48,893 bases of DNA from an uncultured Prevotella sp. (GTDB lineage Bacteria > Bacteroidota > Bacteroidia > Bacteroidales > Bacteroidaceae), in NCBI GenBank assembly GCA_900772835.1, contig CAAGSA010000118.1, positions 1 to 48,893 on the forward strand, read 5' to 3'. Of this stretch, positions 17,733 through 25,690 are shown one piece after another. The translations under genes were made by a program, and so were the position numbers. The notes beneath the pieces were generated by a model. That model saw only the letters and a list, made by a program, of their open reading frames with translations, did no database searches and was not told where the DNA came from. The stretch's first letter is position 1. The number at the start of each line of letters is the position of its first letter.

Positions 17733-17889
17733 AAAAGTTTTCCGTTTCTCTTTCTTTGGTAATTTGTGAAATAATTAATAATCAGATTGTTACATTGCTT
17801 ATTTGTGTAATTCTGATTTGGAAAAATCTGAAAAAGTTATCTATTTTGGAAAACTTTTCTGTATTTTCCGTTTGAAAAGTTTTCCGTTT
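17733..17889 (-). promoter_or_regulatory. nrdD leader with three copies of an 11-nt motif (possible switch)
   Basis: The motif AAAAGTTTTCC occurs at 17733-17743 and 17875-17885, and inverted (GGAAAACTTTT) at 17848-17858. The two direct copies agree over 15 nt (to 17747 and 17889). The inverted copy and the promoter-proximal copy form a perfect 12-bp inverted repeat (17848-17859 / 17874-17885, 14-nt spacer). In the minus-strand transcript, the middle copy can pair with either the first or the last, giving two exclusive hairpins. This resembles an attenuator/switch or repeated operators. It does not match the NrdR-box consensus I know. Confidence 0.5.
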
Positions 17890-17907
17890 TGGTCTTCTTT
17901 TCGCGTG

Positions 17908-17939
17908 CAAAGGTATGAAAAAATATTTCATTCCACAAT
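17908..17939 (-). promoter_or_regulatory. Promoter of nrdDG
   Basis: On the minus strand TACCTTTG (17915-17908) is a perfect -7 element. ATTG (17939-17936) lies 20 nt upstream as a partial -33 element. Confidence 0.6.
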
Positions 17940-18347
17940 AGGAAACATTGAAAATGAGCCTAAATTTTTCGCTTTTCCTTACCCTGTTTTTCGGCATTAT
18001 TTTCCCATAAATCCGCCTTCCTTTTTATTACTTGCTGTTTATCAGAATCTTTGCCTGTTTTGCTTGTAGTATTACGTAAGGTGTTCCTGCTTTCGGCGTT
18101 GTTTCAGAAAACTTCATTTGCTGTTTTTATAAACATCTTATGTGTGTCTCTATTCTATATTGTGTGGCTTGGAATGTACATACCAAGGCTTGGAATGTAC
18201 GTTCTGTGGCTTGGTTTTTACATTCCGTGGCTTGCAATATAGATATTCTGTGTCCTGTTGTGGTTTTAGTGTGTGCCTTTGCAGTTTTGTTGCGGCTTTC
18301 CGGGTGTGATAGTTGTTTGATTTGATTTCGTCGTGTGGTGTTTGAAA
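17940..18347. other. Intergenic stretch between nrdD promoter and the T9SS plug gene
   Basis: No gene is supported here. It contains an AT-rich part and then the 21-bp tandem array described separately (18165-18248). Short frames across the array encode only its periodic translation. Confidence 0.6.
18165..18248. repeat. 21-bp imperfect tandem repeat
   Basis: Four successive units begin with GGCTTG at roughly 18167, 18188, 18209 and 18230. Three are 21 bp apart and the last unit is slightly longer. The unit core is GGCTTGGAATGTAC followed by a variable 7-nt tail (e.g. ATACCAA, GTTCTGT, ATTCCGT in different units). There are no unique spacers, so it is a minisatellite rather than a CRISPR array. 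Confidence 0.6.
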
Positions 18348-18385
18348 CATCAGGGGGTATGCCCAAGCGGCATACCCCCTTGATG
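18348..18385 (-). terminator. Hairpin after the T9SS plug gene
   Basis: GGGGGTATGCC (18353-18363) pairs perfectly with GGCATACCCCC (18369-18379) around a 5-nt loop. CATCA/TGATG extends it past a one-base bulge. It lies 31 nt after the minus-strand stop. The T-tract is poor, but the stem is very stable. Confidence 0.65.
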
Positions 18386-18415
18386 GGGAATTGCAGGAAG
18401 CGCGAATCGTTTCCT

Positions 18416-19669
18416 TTATTTGAGACTTATGCGCTGGTAGCCCACGAGCCTGTCGGTTCTGTCGCCCTGACCTCTGTAGTATACCATGGCCTGGTATTTG
18501 TTTTCGGTCTGGAAGAAGCTGCCTTCTGTGGGCATGACAGTCGGTGTGCCGTTGGCATCAAGCATCACGTATTGGTATGAGTAGTATCCCTGTTTCAGCA
18601 GCACGGCGGCCTCGTAGCATTTTTTCTCGCTGTTGTATTCCATTTTGTATTCCGGCAGGAAGCGGTCGTATGTCCACGCCCCGTTCAGGTAGACTTCGCC
18701 GTTTACGGGGAATGGGCAGTTCAGCGTGAAGTGCGTATAGAGATAGTCGCACGAGCGGTTGTTCTCGATGTTGTCGCTGTTTCTGATGTAGAAGGCTCCG
18801 TTTGCGTCCTCGTCGTACAAATAGTTGGGACGCGGTTCTGTGGCAATGAGTTTGGCGTGGTAGTTCTCGCCGTCCCACGATATGTTGTCCACGCCGAGTG
18901 TCGGGTGCGATGTGGCAAGGGTCTCAAACTTGTGGTATTCGTTTCCGGCATCGAATATCAGCTGCTTGTTGTGTGTCCATTGCAGTCCGTTTGTTGTCGT
19001 ATACTGCGGCTTGGGGTTCACCTTTGCGTTGTCCCATCTTCCGTTTTGCAGCACCACGGTCTTTATCTGTGTCGACGGGTCGGTCACTCTCAGTCCGTTA
19101 TAGCTTACCGCCATCTCCACCTGCTGGTGCGATTTGTTCGTGTCGATGTCGGTGTTTGTTGTTGCTTTCATACTCACCCCGGCTGTCTTCTCCGCTACCA
19201 TGAAGCAAGCTGTGAGCACTTTTTCGCCGCTGTTGTCGTCGAACACGGTGAGCTTGTAGTTTCCGCTCATTGTAAGCCTGCACCTTTCGTTGGGAATCTG
19301 CATGCTGTAGTGTGTGTACAGCACGTTGGTGTTTATCGATTCCACCACGTCGTCGATAGTGTTGTCTTCGGCGAATCCGGCTATGTAGTCGCTGGTGAAC
19401 AGGCTTTCGGTGGTGGTCCAGTCGGCCTCGCAGTGCTCAATGCGGTAGGTGTATCTGTGGTAGGTGTGCGTAAGGTCGTCGAAGTCGATGTATATCACGT
19501 TGTCCGGGTTGTTGTCGTTGAGGTGCATCACGGGCATGTCGAGCCATTTCTCGCCGCACGTCACCTGTAGCGAGCGTATGCTTTCCCTATGTATTTCGTG
19601 ATACTGGGCATGTGCCGTCTGTGCCAGCATTGCCGCTGCGGCAATGGCGAGCAATGGTTTCGCGTTCAT
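18416..19669 (-). CDS. DUF5103 / type IX secretion plug-like protein
   Basis: A 417-aa exported protein with signal peptide MNAKPLLAIAAAAMLAQTAHAQ. It matches the Bacteroidetes DUF5103 family (YHEIHRESIRSLQVTCG, NPDNVIYIDFDDLTHTYHRYTYRIEHC, CPFPVNGEVYLNGAWT). In characterised members this family is the plug of the type IX secretion translocon SprA, sealing the outer-membrane pore when idle. The assignment comes from sequence familiarity. It overlaps purN by 4 nt (ATGA), so translation is coupled. No other T9SS gene is nearby, which is usual for this gene. Confidence 0.82.
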   Translation of the reverse strand: MNAKPLLAIAAAAMLAQTAHAQYHEIHRESIRSLQVTCGEKWLDMPVMHLNDNNPDNVIYIDFDDLTHTYHRYTYRIEHCEADWTTTESLFTSDYIAGFAEDNTIDDVVESINTNVLYTHYSMQIPNERCRLTMSGNYKLTVFDDNSGEKVLTACFMVAEKTAGVSMKATTNTDIDTNKSHQQVEMAVSYNGLRVTDPSTQIKTVVLQNGRWDNAKVNPKPQYTTTNGLQWTHNKQLIFDAGNEYHKFETLATSHPTLGVDNISWDGENYHAKLIATEPRPNYLYDEDANGAFYIRNSDNIENNRSCDYLYTHFTLNCPFPVNGEVYLNGAWTYDRFLPEYKMEYNSEKKCYEAAVLLKQGYYSYQYVMLDANGTPTVMPTEGSFFQTENKYQAMVYYRGQGDRTDRLVGYQRISLK

Positions 19670-20241
19670 CGTACAGTTCCTTCAATGAGTTTTTCCAGCA
19701 CTTGCGGATAGTGCTTGTATTCAAGTTCGTGCACCTTTTCTGCTATATCTTCGGCAGAGTCTGTCGGCAGGAGTGGGGTGGAGTACTGGGCGATGATTCT
19801 GCCGCGGTCGTATTCGTTGCTCACGTAGTGTATCGTTATGCCGCTCAGTGGCTCGTTGTTCTGTTTGACCGCCTCGTGCACGCGCATGCCGTACATGCCC
19901 TTTCCTCCGTATTCCGGCAGCAGTGAGGGGTGTATGTTCACTATTCTGTCCTTGTATGCATCCACGAGGAAAGCGGGGATGAACAGCAGAAAACCGGCGA
20001 GGACAATCATGTCGATGCCGTTGTCGGCAAGAGTGCGCAGCATCGTCTCCCTGTCGTTGATTTCCGCTTTGGTCATCACTCTCACGGGGATGCCGAGCCG
20101 TTCGCTCCGTTCTATCACCTTGGCATTTGGGTTGTTGGTCACTACAAGACTTGTCTTTATGTCTTCCGACGACGCGAAGTATCTTATGATGTTCTCGCAG
20201 TTTGTGCCGTTGCCGGAGGCAAATATTGCTATATTCTTCAT
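19666..20241 (-). CDS. purN: Phosphoribosylglycinamide formyltransferase
   Basis: A 191-aa enzyme of purine synthesis, transferring formyl from 10-formyl-THF to GAR. The N-terminal loop ASGNGTN (8-14), the catalytic set Asn102/His104 (VNIHPSLLP) and Asp145 (NEYDRGRII) are present and correspond to E. coli N106, H108 and D144. KGMYGMRVHEAV is typical. Normal length. Upstream is the S4 protein gene (44-nt gap); downstream the stop overlaps the DUF5103 start. Confidence 0.95.
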   Translation of the reverse strand: MKNIAIFASGNGTNCENIIRYFASSEDIKTSLVVTNNPNAKVIERSERLGIPVRVMTKAEINDRETMLRTLADNGIDMIVLAGFLLFIPAFLVDAYKDRIVNIHPSLLPEYGGKGMYGMRVHEAVKQNNEPLSGITIHYVSNEYDRGRIIAQYSTPLLPTDSAEDIAEKVHELEYKHYPQVLEKLIEGTVR

Positions 20242-20285
20242 AACCGTGGTGTATATATAATAGGTGTAATGTTGTCGTGTGTCTG

Positions 20286-20711
20286 TCAGTCGTTGCCCGT
20301 GTCGAAGTCGTCGTCCTCGTCGAATCCGAACATGGCGGGTTCGATGAAGGCATCGAGGCTTCGCCTTTCCTTTTTCGTGGGTCGTCCCGTGCCGCGTGCC
20401 CTGTCCACGAATCCGCTTATGCGGCTCATCTCCAGAATCTCGTATTGTTTCGGGTCAGTGACGTTTTCGTAGATGTTCGGTATGAGCTTTGCGCCCACGC
20501 GCTGCTCTATGCACTGCAGGATGCGAAAGGAGTATATCACTGGCGGTTTCTTCACGCTTACGGTTTCTCCCGCCTTCACCATGTGCGACGGCTTCACGCT
20601 TGTACCGTTTATTGTCACTCGGTTGTTCTTGCAGGCGTCCGCTGCAATGGAGCGCGTCTTGAATATGCGTGCCGCCCAGAGCCATTTGTCGATTCTTGCT
20701 GTGTCTGCCAT
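20286..20711 (-). CDS. S4-domain RNA-binding protein (Hsp15-like)
   Basis: A 141-aa protein with one S4 domain at about 8-65 (RIDKWLWAARIFKTRS, NNRVTINGTSVKPSH) and a basic/acidic C-terminus. Related to Hsp15/HslR, which in E. coli binds stalled 50S subunits carrying peptidyl-tRNA. Its ATG shares one base with the pth stop codon (TAATG), and Pth also acts on peptidyl-tRNA, so a joint role in ribosome rescue is a reasonable inference. Confidence 0.88.
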   Translation of the reverse strand: MADTARIDKWLWAARIFKTRSIAADACKNNRVTINGTSVKPSHMVKAGETVSVKKPPVIYSFRILQCIEQRVGAKLIPNIYENVTDPKQYEILEMSRISGFVDRARGTGRPTKKERRSLDAFIEPAMFGFDEDDDFDTGND

Positions 20712-21283
20712 TATTGTTTCCTGTGGTTAAACTGGTTCATTGTTATGTCGATGCCCGCGAGCGCGAAGCTCTTTATTATTTCGCAGCATGTCTTGAATGC
20801 CGGTTCGAGCGTCTGCATCTCTTCCGCGTTGTATTTGCCGAGCACCCATTCCACCTGCATTCCGCGCTGGAACTCGTTGCCTATGCCCACGCGCAGCCTT
20901 GCGTATTTCTGTGTGCCGATCACGGATTGTATGTTTCCCAGTCCGTTGTGTCCCCCATTGCTTCCGCTTCCCTTCAGCCTCAGGTTTCCGAGCGGCAGCG
21001 ACAGGTCGTCCACAATCACGAGCAGGTGTTCCACGGGGATGTTCTCCTTGTTCATCCAGTATCTCACGGCGTTTCCGCTCAGGTTCATGAATGTTGTGGG
21101 CTTCAGCAGGAACAGCTTCCTGCCCTTTACCGATGTTTCGGCGACGTATCCGTATCTTTTGTCGGCGAATGTCGCCCCCGTTTCCTGTGCGAACCGGTCT
21201 ACGGCGATGAATCCCGTATTGTGGCGTGTTCCTTCGTATTCGTAGCCCGGATTGCCCAGTCCTACGATCAAGAATTTCTCCAT
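20711..21283 (-). CDS. pth: Peptidyl-tRNA hydrolase
   Basis: A 190-aa esterase that releases tRNA from prematurely dropped peptidyl-tRNA. Visible residues are Asn11 (GLGNPGYEYEGTRHNTGF), catalytic His21, the conserved DDLSLPLG segment, and GSNGGHNGL near the active site. Length is normal. First gene of the pth-S4-purN-plug operon; rplY lies upstream behind a terminator, the usual rplY-pth pairing of bacteria. Confidence 0.96.
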   Translation of the reverse strand: MEKFLIVGLGNPGYEYEGTRHNTGFIAVDRFAQETGATFADKRYGYVAETSVKGRKLFLLKPTTFMNLSGNAVRYWMNKENIPVEHLLVIVDDLSLPLGNLRLKGSGSNGGHNGLGNIQSVIGTQKYARLRVGIGNEFQRGMQVEWVLGKYNAEEMQTLEPAFKTCCEIIKSFALAGIDITMNQFNHRKQ

Positions 21284-21312
21284 ATATCGATTTTTGTTGT
21301 TATTCGGTTATG

Positions 21313-21365
21313 AAAAAAGGTGATTCCAAATATATAATTCAGAACCACCAGTTTTGCTTGGAATC
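21313..21365 (-). terminator. Terminator after rplY
   Basis: In the minus-strand transcript GATTCCAA (21365-21358) pairs with TTGGAATC (21329-21322), followed by ACCTTTTTTC. The long loop lowers confidence slightly. The pth -7 box overlaps the distal arm. Confidence 0.6.
21327..21334 (-). promoter_or_regulatory. -7 element of the pth operon
   Basis: TATATTTG on the minus strand (21334-21327), about 45 nt before the pth ATG. No good -33 is visible. It lies inside the rplY terminator arm, so read-through and initiation may interfere. Confidence 0.4.
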
Positions 21366-21383
21366 TTGTTTGTAATTGTCAGA

Positions 21384-21977
21384 TTACTGAGCCTCGTTAG
21401 CTGCAGCGATAGACTTACGTGTAGCCTTGATAGAGCAAACGACAACGTTCTTGCTTGTTGCCATCTCCAGTCCCTCGTAGCTCAGCTCGCCCACCTTGAT
21501 GCTCTTGCCGATAGCGAGGTTTGTAACGTCAATGTCAAGGTGCTCAGGGATGTCCTGATACTTGGCTGTAACGTTGATCTTGCGGATAGAGAGGTTCATA
21601 CGTCCACCGTCGCGAACACCCTGTGCCAGACCGTTCAGCTTCACCGGTATGCCGATAGTGATAGGCTTCTGGTCGTTAACCTCGTAGAAGTCAACGTGCA
21701 GCAGCGCGTCGGTTACGGGGTGGAACTGCAGCTCCTTCAGAACGGCAGTACGCTCCTCGCCATCAAGAACGAGCTTGATAACGTAGATGTGCGGAGTGTA
21801 GACAATCTTTCTCAGCTCGCTCATTGGGCAAGCGATAGACAGAGCCTCTGGTGCGCCGTCTGCATTCTTTGCCTCACCGTAGAGGTTGCATGGAATCATG
21901 CCCTGCTTGCGCATAGCCTTTGCTGCCTTCTTTCCGATGTCTGTTCTCTTCTGACCTTTTACTTCGATTTCTTTCAT
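21384..21977 (-). CDS. rplY: Ribosomal protein bL25 (Ctc/TL5 type)
   Basis: A 197-aa bL25 of the long Ctc type: an N-terminal 5S-rRNA-binding domain (KRTDIGKKAAKAMRKQGMIPCNLYG) plus the C-terminal TL5/Ctc beta domain (HPVTDALLHVDFYEV...). Codons are biased as in other highly expressed genes here. It has its own promoter (22072-22103) and a downstream terminator. Confidence 0.96.
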   Translation of the reverse strand: MKEIEVKGQKRTDIGKKAAKAMRKQGMIPCNLYGEAKNADGAPEALSIACPMSELRKIVYTPHIYVIKLVLDGEERTAVLKELQFHPVTDALLHVDFYEVNDQKPITIGIPVKLNGLAQGVRDGGRMNLSIRKINVTAKYQDIPEHLDIDVTNLAIGKSIKVGELSYEGLEMATSKNVVVCSIKATRKSIAAANEAQ

Positions 21978-22071
21978 AATTGTGTTACTCTAAATTAAGT
22001 TGTTGAAATAATTAATGCTTAATTCACCATCACACGGGAAATAAATTCACGTAATGCTTGAAAAAGCGATG

Positions 22072-22103
22072 CAAAGGTATTGCTTTTTTGCTTAACTCAC
22101 AAG
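22072..22103 (-). promoter_or_regulatory. Promoter of rplY
   Basis: TACCTTTG (22079-22072) with CTTG (22103-22100) 20 nt upstream on the minus strand. The leader before the ATG at 21977 is about 90 nt. Confidence 0.65.
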
Positions 22104-22139
22104 TATTGGCTAAAAAAATGAAGAAAACACGGTCATTTT

Positions 22140-22171
22140 CTTGCACGTTATGTCTATTTTAAGTAATTTTG
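22140..22171 (+). promoter_or_regulatory. Promoter of the nusB operon
   Basis: CTTG (22140-22143), 20-nt spacer, TAATTTTG (22164-22171), 43 nt before the ATG at 22215. Divergent from the rplY promoter. Confidence 0.7.
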
Positions 22172-22214
22172 CAGTGAGTTTTTGACTTACACGTTCATTT
22201 TATTATATAGAGAG

Positions 22215-23153
22215 ATGATAAACAGAGAATTGATAAGGATAAAGATTGTCCAGTTAACCTATGCATACTATCAGAACGGTAACCATAACATGGATAATGC
22301 GGAGAAGGAGCTGCTGTTCAGCCTTTCTAAGGCGTATGACCTTTACAACTGTCTCCTGTCCCTGGTAGTGGCTGTGTCGAGAGAGGCGCACCTGCATTAT
22401 GACGTGGCGGTGACAAAGGCAAGGAGAGAGGGGACGGAGCTGCCGTCGGGCAAGTTCGCGAACAACCGTTTCGCCTTGCAGCTTGAGGAGAACAAGCAGC
22501 TCTGCGAATATATGGAGACGCAGAAGCAGACTTGGGAGGATAATATCGAGTTCGTCAGGAACCTGCTTTCGCAGATGGAGCAGAGCCAGATATACAAGGA
22601 TTATATTGAAAGCGCAGAGGATTCGTATGAGGCTGACCGCGAAGTGTGGCGCAAGCTCTATAAGGCGCTCATCATGGACAACGACAATCTCGACTCTCTG
22701 CTTGAGGAAAGAAGCCTCTACTGGAACGACGACAAGGAGATTGTGGATACATTCGTGCTGAAGACAATCAAGAGGTTTGACCCGAAGAACAAGGCAAAGC
22801 AGGAACTGCTGCCGGAATACAAGGACTTGGAGGACAAGGATTTCGCGGTGAAGCTTTTCCGTTCCACGATTCTTAATGCCGACCAGTATCAGAGATTCAT
22901 GAGCGAGACATCGCGCAACTGGGATTTCTCGCGCCTTGCGTATATGGATGTGGTTATAATGCAGATTGCAATCGCAGAGATGATGAACTTCCCGAACATC
23001 CCCGTGAGCGTGACCATCAACGAGTATGTAGACCTTGCCAAGCTCTACAGCACGCCGAAGAGCGGTTCGTATATTAACGGAATGCTCGATTCCATCGCGC
23101 ACTATCTGATAGACTCGGGCAAGATGATGAAAGCAATGAACAATAACAAGTAA
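22215..23153 (+). CDS. nusB: Transcription antitermination protein NusB (long Bacteroidetes form)
   Basis: The 312-aa protein's C-terminal third is a NusB fold (about 190-305: FAVKLFRSTILNADQYQRFM, WDFSRLAYMDVVIMQIAIAE, PVSVTINEYVDLAKLYSTPKS). The N-terminal part (MINRELIRIKIVQLTYAYYQN) carries the NusB beginning, expanded by inserted helical segments as in other Bacteroidetes NusB. The ATG at 22215 is chosen because the frame from 22182 starts too near the -7 box. NusB joins the antitermination complex on rRNA operons. Leads a typical Bacteroidetes string with yajC, ybbR-like and coaE. Confidence 0.92.
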   Translation: MINRELIRIKIVQLTYAYYQNGNHNMDNAEKELLFSLSKAYDLYNCLLSLVVAVSREAHLHYDVAVTKARREGTELPSGKFANNRFALQLEENKQLCEYMETQKQTWEDNIEFVRNLLSQMEQSQIYKDYIESAEDSYEADREVWRKLYKALIMDNDNLDSLLEERSLYWNDDKEIVDTFVLKTIKRFDPKNKAKQELLPEYKDLEDKDFAVKLFRSTILNADQYQRFMSETSRNWDFSRLAYMDVVIMQIAIAEMMNFPNIPVSVTINEYVDLAKLYSTPKSGSYINGMLDSIAHYLIDSGKMMKAMNNNK

Positions 23154-23171
23154 ACAAAATACAAGGAAATT

Positions 23172-23501
23172 ATGTACACATCAATGTTTTTGGCTGCACA
23201 GCAGCAGGGTGGCAGCTCAATGTCTTTTCTTCTGATGATGGTGGCAATCTTTGCCATCATGTGGTTCTTTATGATTCGTCCGCAGCAGAAGAAGCAGAAG
23301 GAAATCCGCAAGTTCCAGAATTCGCTCGCCGAAGGTGCAAGCGTGGTGACAGGCGGTGGGATATACGGCACAGTCAAGAGAATCGACCTCGCTACAAACA
23401 AGGTGGAGCTCGAGATTGCAAAGGGCGTGGTTATCACGGTGGACAAGGGCTATGTCTTCGCTGACATTACAGCAACTGCTGCCGCTGGACAGGCTAAATA
23501 A
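23172..23501 (+). CDS. yajC: Preprotein translocase subunit YajC
   Basis: A 109-aa protein with one membrane span (about 17-38, MSFLLMMVAIFAIMWFFMIR), the conserved RPQQKKQKE just after it, and a small beta domain (GASVVTGGGIYGTVKRI). It is the YajC part of the SecDF-YajC complex. 18 nt after nusB; its TAA (23499-23501) shares one base with the next ATG (23501). Confidence 0.95.
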   Translation: MYTSMFLAAQQQGGSSMSFLLMMVAIFAIMWFFMIRPQQKKQKEIRKFQNSLAEGASVVTGGGIYGTVKRIDLATNKVELEIAKGVVITVDKGYVFADITATAAAGQAK

Positions 23502-24484
23502 TGAAACGCAATATTTATATTGACATTTACGATACAGTCAGAAACTCCTTCTTCCACATCGTGAACAAGGAGTTCCTGATTTTTTTGTTCTTCCTTGCCT
23601 TGAGCGGTCTGTTCTGGCTCCTGCTTGCCCTCAACGACACTTACGAGAAGGAAGTGAGGATTCCTGTGCGCATAGTGAACATGCCGAAGAACGTTGTGCT
23701 TACGAGCAATGCTGACGATACGCTCAGGGTTACGCTACGCGACAAGGGGTATACGATTTGCACGTATCTGTACGGCGACGCGATAAAAAGGGTTGACCTG
23801 CAGTTCGGGCAATACGTGAAGAAGAAGGGGTATGGCGCGGTTTCGGCGGCAGAACTGACAAAGGCGATATATCAGGAGATTTACAGTTCCACGAGAATCG
23901 TGTCGGTAAAACCCGAGAGACTGGAGTACTATTATAATTATGGTATGCATCGCAGGATGCCCGTGAAGCTTTTCGGAAATGTGGTGCCGAGCGCAAGCTA
24001 CTATCTTGCAAAGGTGGAGTTCTCGCCCAAAACGGTAGATGTTTATGGAAGCCAGAAGGCACTCGACAGTATGAAGTGTGTTTATACCGAGAGGGTGAAC
24101 ATCAGAAATCTGAAGGACACTATCGTAAAGACGTTTGAACTGAGAAATGTGAAGGGAGTGAAATGCGTTCCGTCGCATGTTAAGATTTCTGTATATCCCG
24201 ATGTGCTCACGGAGGAGAGTGTCGAGGTGCCAATCCAGGCAGTGAATATGCCGGAGGGTAAGGTGTTGCGCACTTTCCCGTCGAGGGTGAAGGTGGTGTT
24301 TACTGTGGGTGCAAGCATCTTCAGAAGCGTTTCGCCCGACAAGTTCAAGGTGGTGGTGGACTACAACGACCTGAGCGACAACCCGTCGGAGAAATGCACC
24401 TTGAAAATTGTTTCGATGCCGCATGGCATACGCAACGCACATACGGAGCAGCCGCAGGTGGACTATCTGATTGAAGAACAGTAA
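23501..24484 (+). CDS. YbbR/CdaR-like membrane-anchored protein
   Basis: A 327-aa protein: a cytosolic tip, one N-terminal membrane span (about 22-43, EFLIFLFFLALSGLFWLLLA), then extracytoplasmic repeats resembling YbbR domains (VRIPVRIVNMPKNVVLTSN, VEVPIQAVNMPEGKVLRTFP). YbbR/CdaR proteins regulate a di-adenylate cyclase in Firmicutes. In Bacteroidetes the partner is not known to me, and no cyclase gene is adjacent. Overlaps yajC by one base and is followed by coaE. Confidence 0.8.
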   Translation: MKRNIYIDIYDTVRNSFFHIVNKEFLIFLFFLALSGLFWLLLALNDTYEKEVRIPVRIVNMPKNVVLTSNADDTLRVTLRDKGYTICTYLYGDAIKRVDLQFGQYVKKKGYGAVSAAELTKAIYQEIYSSTRIVSVKPERLEYYYNYGMHRRMPVKLFGNVVPSASYYLAKVEFSPKTVDVYGSQKALDSMKCVYTERVNIRNLKDTIVKTFELRNVKGVKCVPSHVKISVYPDVLTEESVEVPIQAVNMPEGKVLRTFPSRVKVVFTVGASIFRSVSPDKFKVVVDYNDLSDNPSEKCTLKIVSMPHGIRNAHTEQPQVDYLIEEQ

Positions 24485-24517
24485 AGGAAATACATGTAGG
24501 ATAATCTGCATAAAATT

Positions 24518-25078
24518 ATGAAAATAGCCGTCACTGGAGGTATAGGCAGCGGTAAATCGTATGTATGTTCGCTGCTTAGGAAAAAGGGAATTGCCGTGTT
24601 CGACTGCGACAGCGAGGCAAAGAAGATAATGCGCAACTCGGAAAAAGTGCGCACCCGACTTGTTGCGGCGCTCGGGGCGGAGGCATATATCGGCACTTTG
24701 CCCAATAAACCATTCATCGCGCGCTTCATACTTGAGTCCGAAAGCAATGCGGCAATAGTGAATGGAATCATTCATCCTGCCGTTGCGGATGAGTTCAGAG
24801 CATCGGGGCTTGACTTTATGGAATGCGCCATATTGTTCACGAGCGGCTTTGATGCCCTGGTGAACAAAATTGTGTGCGTGGCGGCACCGCTGGACGTGAG
24901 GGTGCGTCGGATAATGCAGCGCGACGGAATAACGAAGGAGGCTGCAAGGAAATGGATTGGTTGCCAGATGAGCCAGGAAGAAATGACGCGACGCAGCGAT
25001 TATGTCATTGACAATGGGGTGGGGGACAACCTCGACAGGCAGATTGACAGTATGCTTGAAGCCCTTCAGTGCCAGTGA
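24518..25078 (+). CDS. coaE: Dephospho-CoA kinase
   Basis: A 186-aa P-loop kinase for the last step of CoA synthesis. Walker A is GGIGSGKS (7-14), followed by DCDSEAKKIM (the usual D-x-D/H region) and the C-terminal RDGITKEAARKWIGCQMSQEE and RSDYVIDN. The motif normally read LLFE/ILFE is ILFTSGFD here, with Thr for Glu (codon ACG), a small oddity. Length is slightly below the usual 195-205 aa. Part of the nusB operon. Confidence 0.92.
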   Translation: MKIAVTGGIGSGKSYVCSLLRKKGIAVFDCDSEAKKIMRNSEKVRTRLVAALGAEAYIGTLPNKPFIARFILESESNAAIVNGIIHPAVADEFRASGLDFMECAILFTSGFDALVNKIVCVAAPLDVRVRRIMQRDGITKEAARKWIGCQMSQEEMTRRSDYVIDNGVGDNLDRQIDSMLEALQCQ

Positions 25079-25130
25079 TGTGGAGAGAGTATCAACAAAT
25101 CAAACGAATAAACAAAACAATTAAAGCAAT

Positions 25131-25577
25131 ATGGATTATACAATTTTGTCAGTTTCCGGCAAGCCCGGACTTTATAAGCTTGTTTCAAGAGCAAAGATGA
25201 ACCTTATCGTGGAGGCACTTGACGAGACACATCGCCGTGTGCCGGTGTTCGCATCAGACAGGGTGACGAGCCTCTCGGATATCGCAATGTACACGAATTC
25301 AGAAGATGTGCCTTTGATGAATATACTCGATGCGGTGCTTCGCAAGGAGGACGGCAAGGTTTGTTCGCTCAACTACCGTAAGTGCTCGAAGGAAGAACTT
25401 CACGCATATTTTGCAGAGGTGCTTCCTGATTATGACCGCGACCGCGTTCACGACAGCGACATAAAGAAGCTCCTGCAGTGGTATAATATCCTTGTCAGCA
25501 ACGGAGTGACGAATTTCGTTGAAGAGGAGGAGAGCAGCGAGGAAACAGCAGATGCAGAAGAGAAGACTGCAGAATAA
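25131..25577 (+). CDS. DUF5606 family protein
   Basis: A 148-aa Bacteroidetes-specific protein. Hallmarks are MDYTILSVSGKPGLYKLVS, RVPVFASDRVTSLSDIAMYT and ADVLPDYDRDRVH-like VLPDYDRDRVHDSDIKKLL. It ends in an acidic tail (EEEESSEETADAEEKTAE). The function is unknown. Its constant place after coaE in this order suggests a housekeeping role. Followed by a strong terminator. Confidence 0.85.
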   Translation: MDYTILSVSGKPGLYKLVSRAKMNLIVEALDETHRRVPVFASDRVTSLSDIAMYTNSEDVPLMNILDAVLRKEDGKVCSLNYRKCSKEELHAYFAEVLPDYDRDRVHDSDIKKLLQWYNILVSNGVTNFVEEEESSEETADAEEKTAE

Positions 25578-25585
25578 TGATTGTT

Positions 25586-25646
25586 AATTCATCCGTCAAA
25601 CCCGTACGTATTTGTGATGCGGGACTTGACGGATGAATTCTTTTAA
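25586..25646 (+). terminator. Terminator after the nusB-DUF5606 operon
   Basis: AATTCATCCGTCAA (25586-25599) pairs perfectly with TTGACGGATGAATT (25626-25639). An inner CCCG/CGGG adds to it, and CTTTTAAT follows. Confidence 0.85.
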
Positions 25647-25690
25647 TATCCATGTGGCTTATTGTCCCGATTGGCAAAAACAGTGATTGT

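Noticed and set aside
17692..17940. NrdR boxes or an adenosylcobalamin riboswitch upstream of nrdD
   Set aside because: No pair of NrdR-type 16-bp palindromes and no recognisable B12-box. The repeats there have a different sequence.
18051..18242. 63-codon plus-strand frame with periodic WLGMYIP-like sequence
   Set aside because: The periodicity is the translation of the 21-bp tandem repeat. Other frames across it are equally periodic and no start signals are seen.
24518..25078. CoaE as an inactive pseudoenzyme because of Thr in the ILFE motif
   Set aside because: Walker A and the C-terminal motifs are intact and it sits in a conserved operon. One substitution is not enough to claim loss of function.
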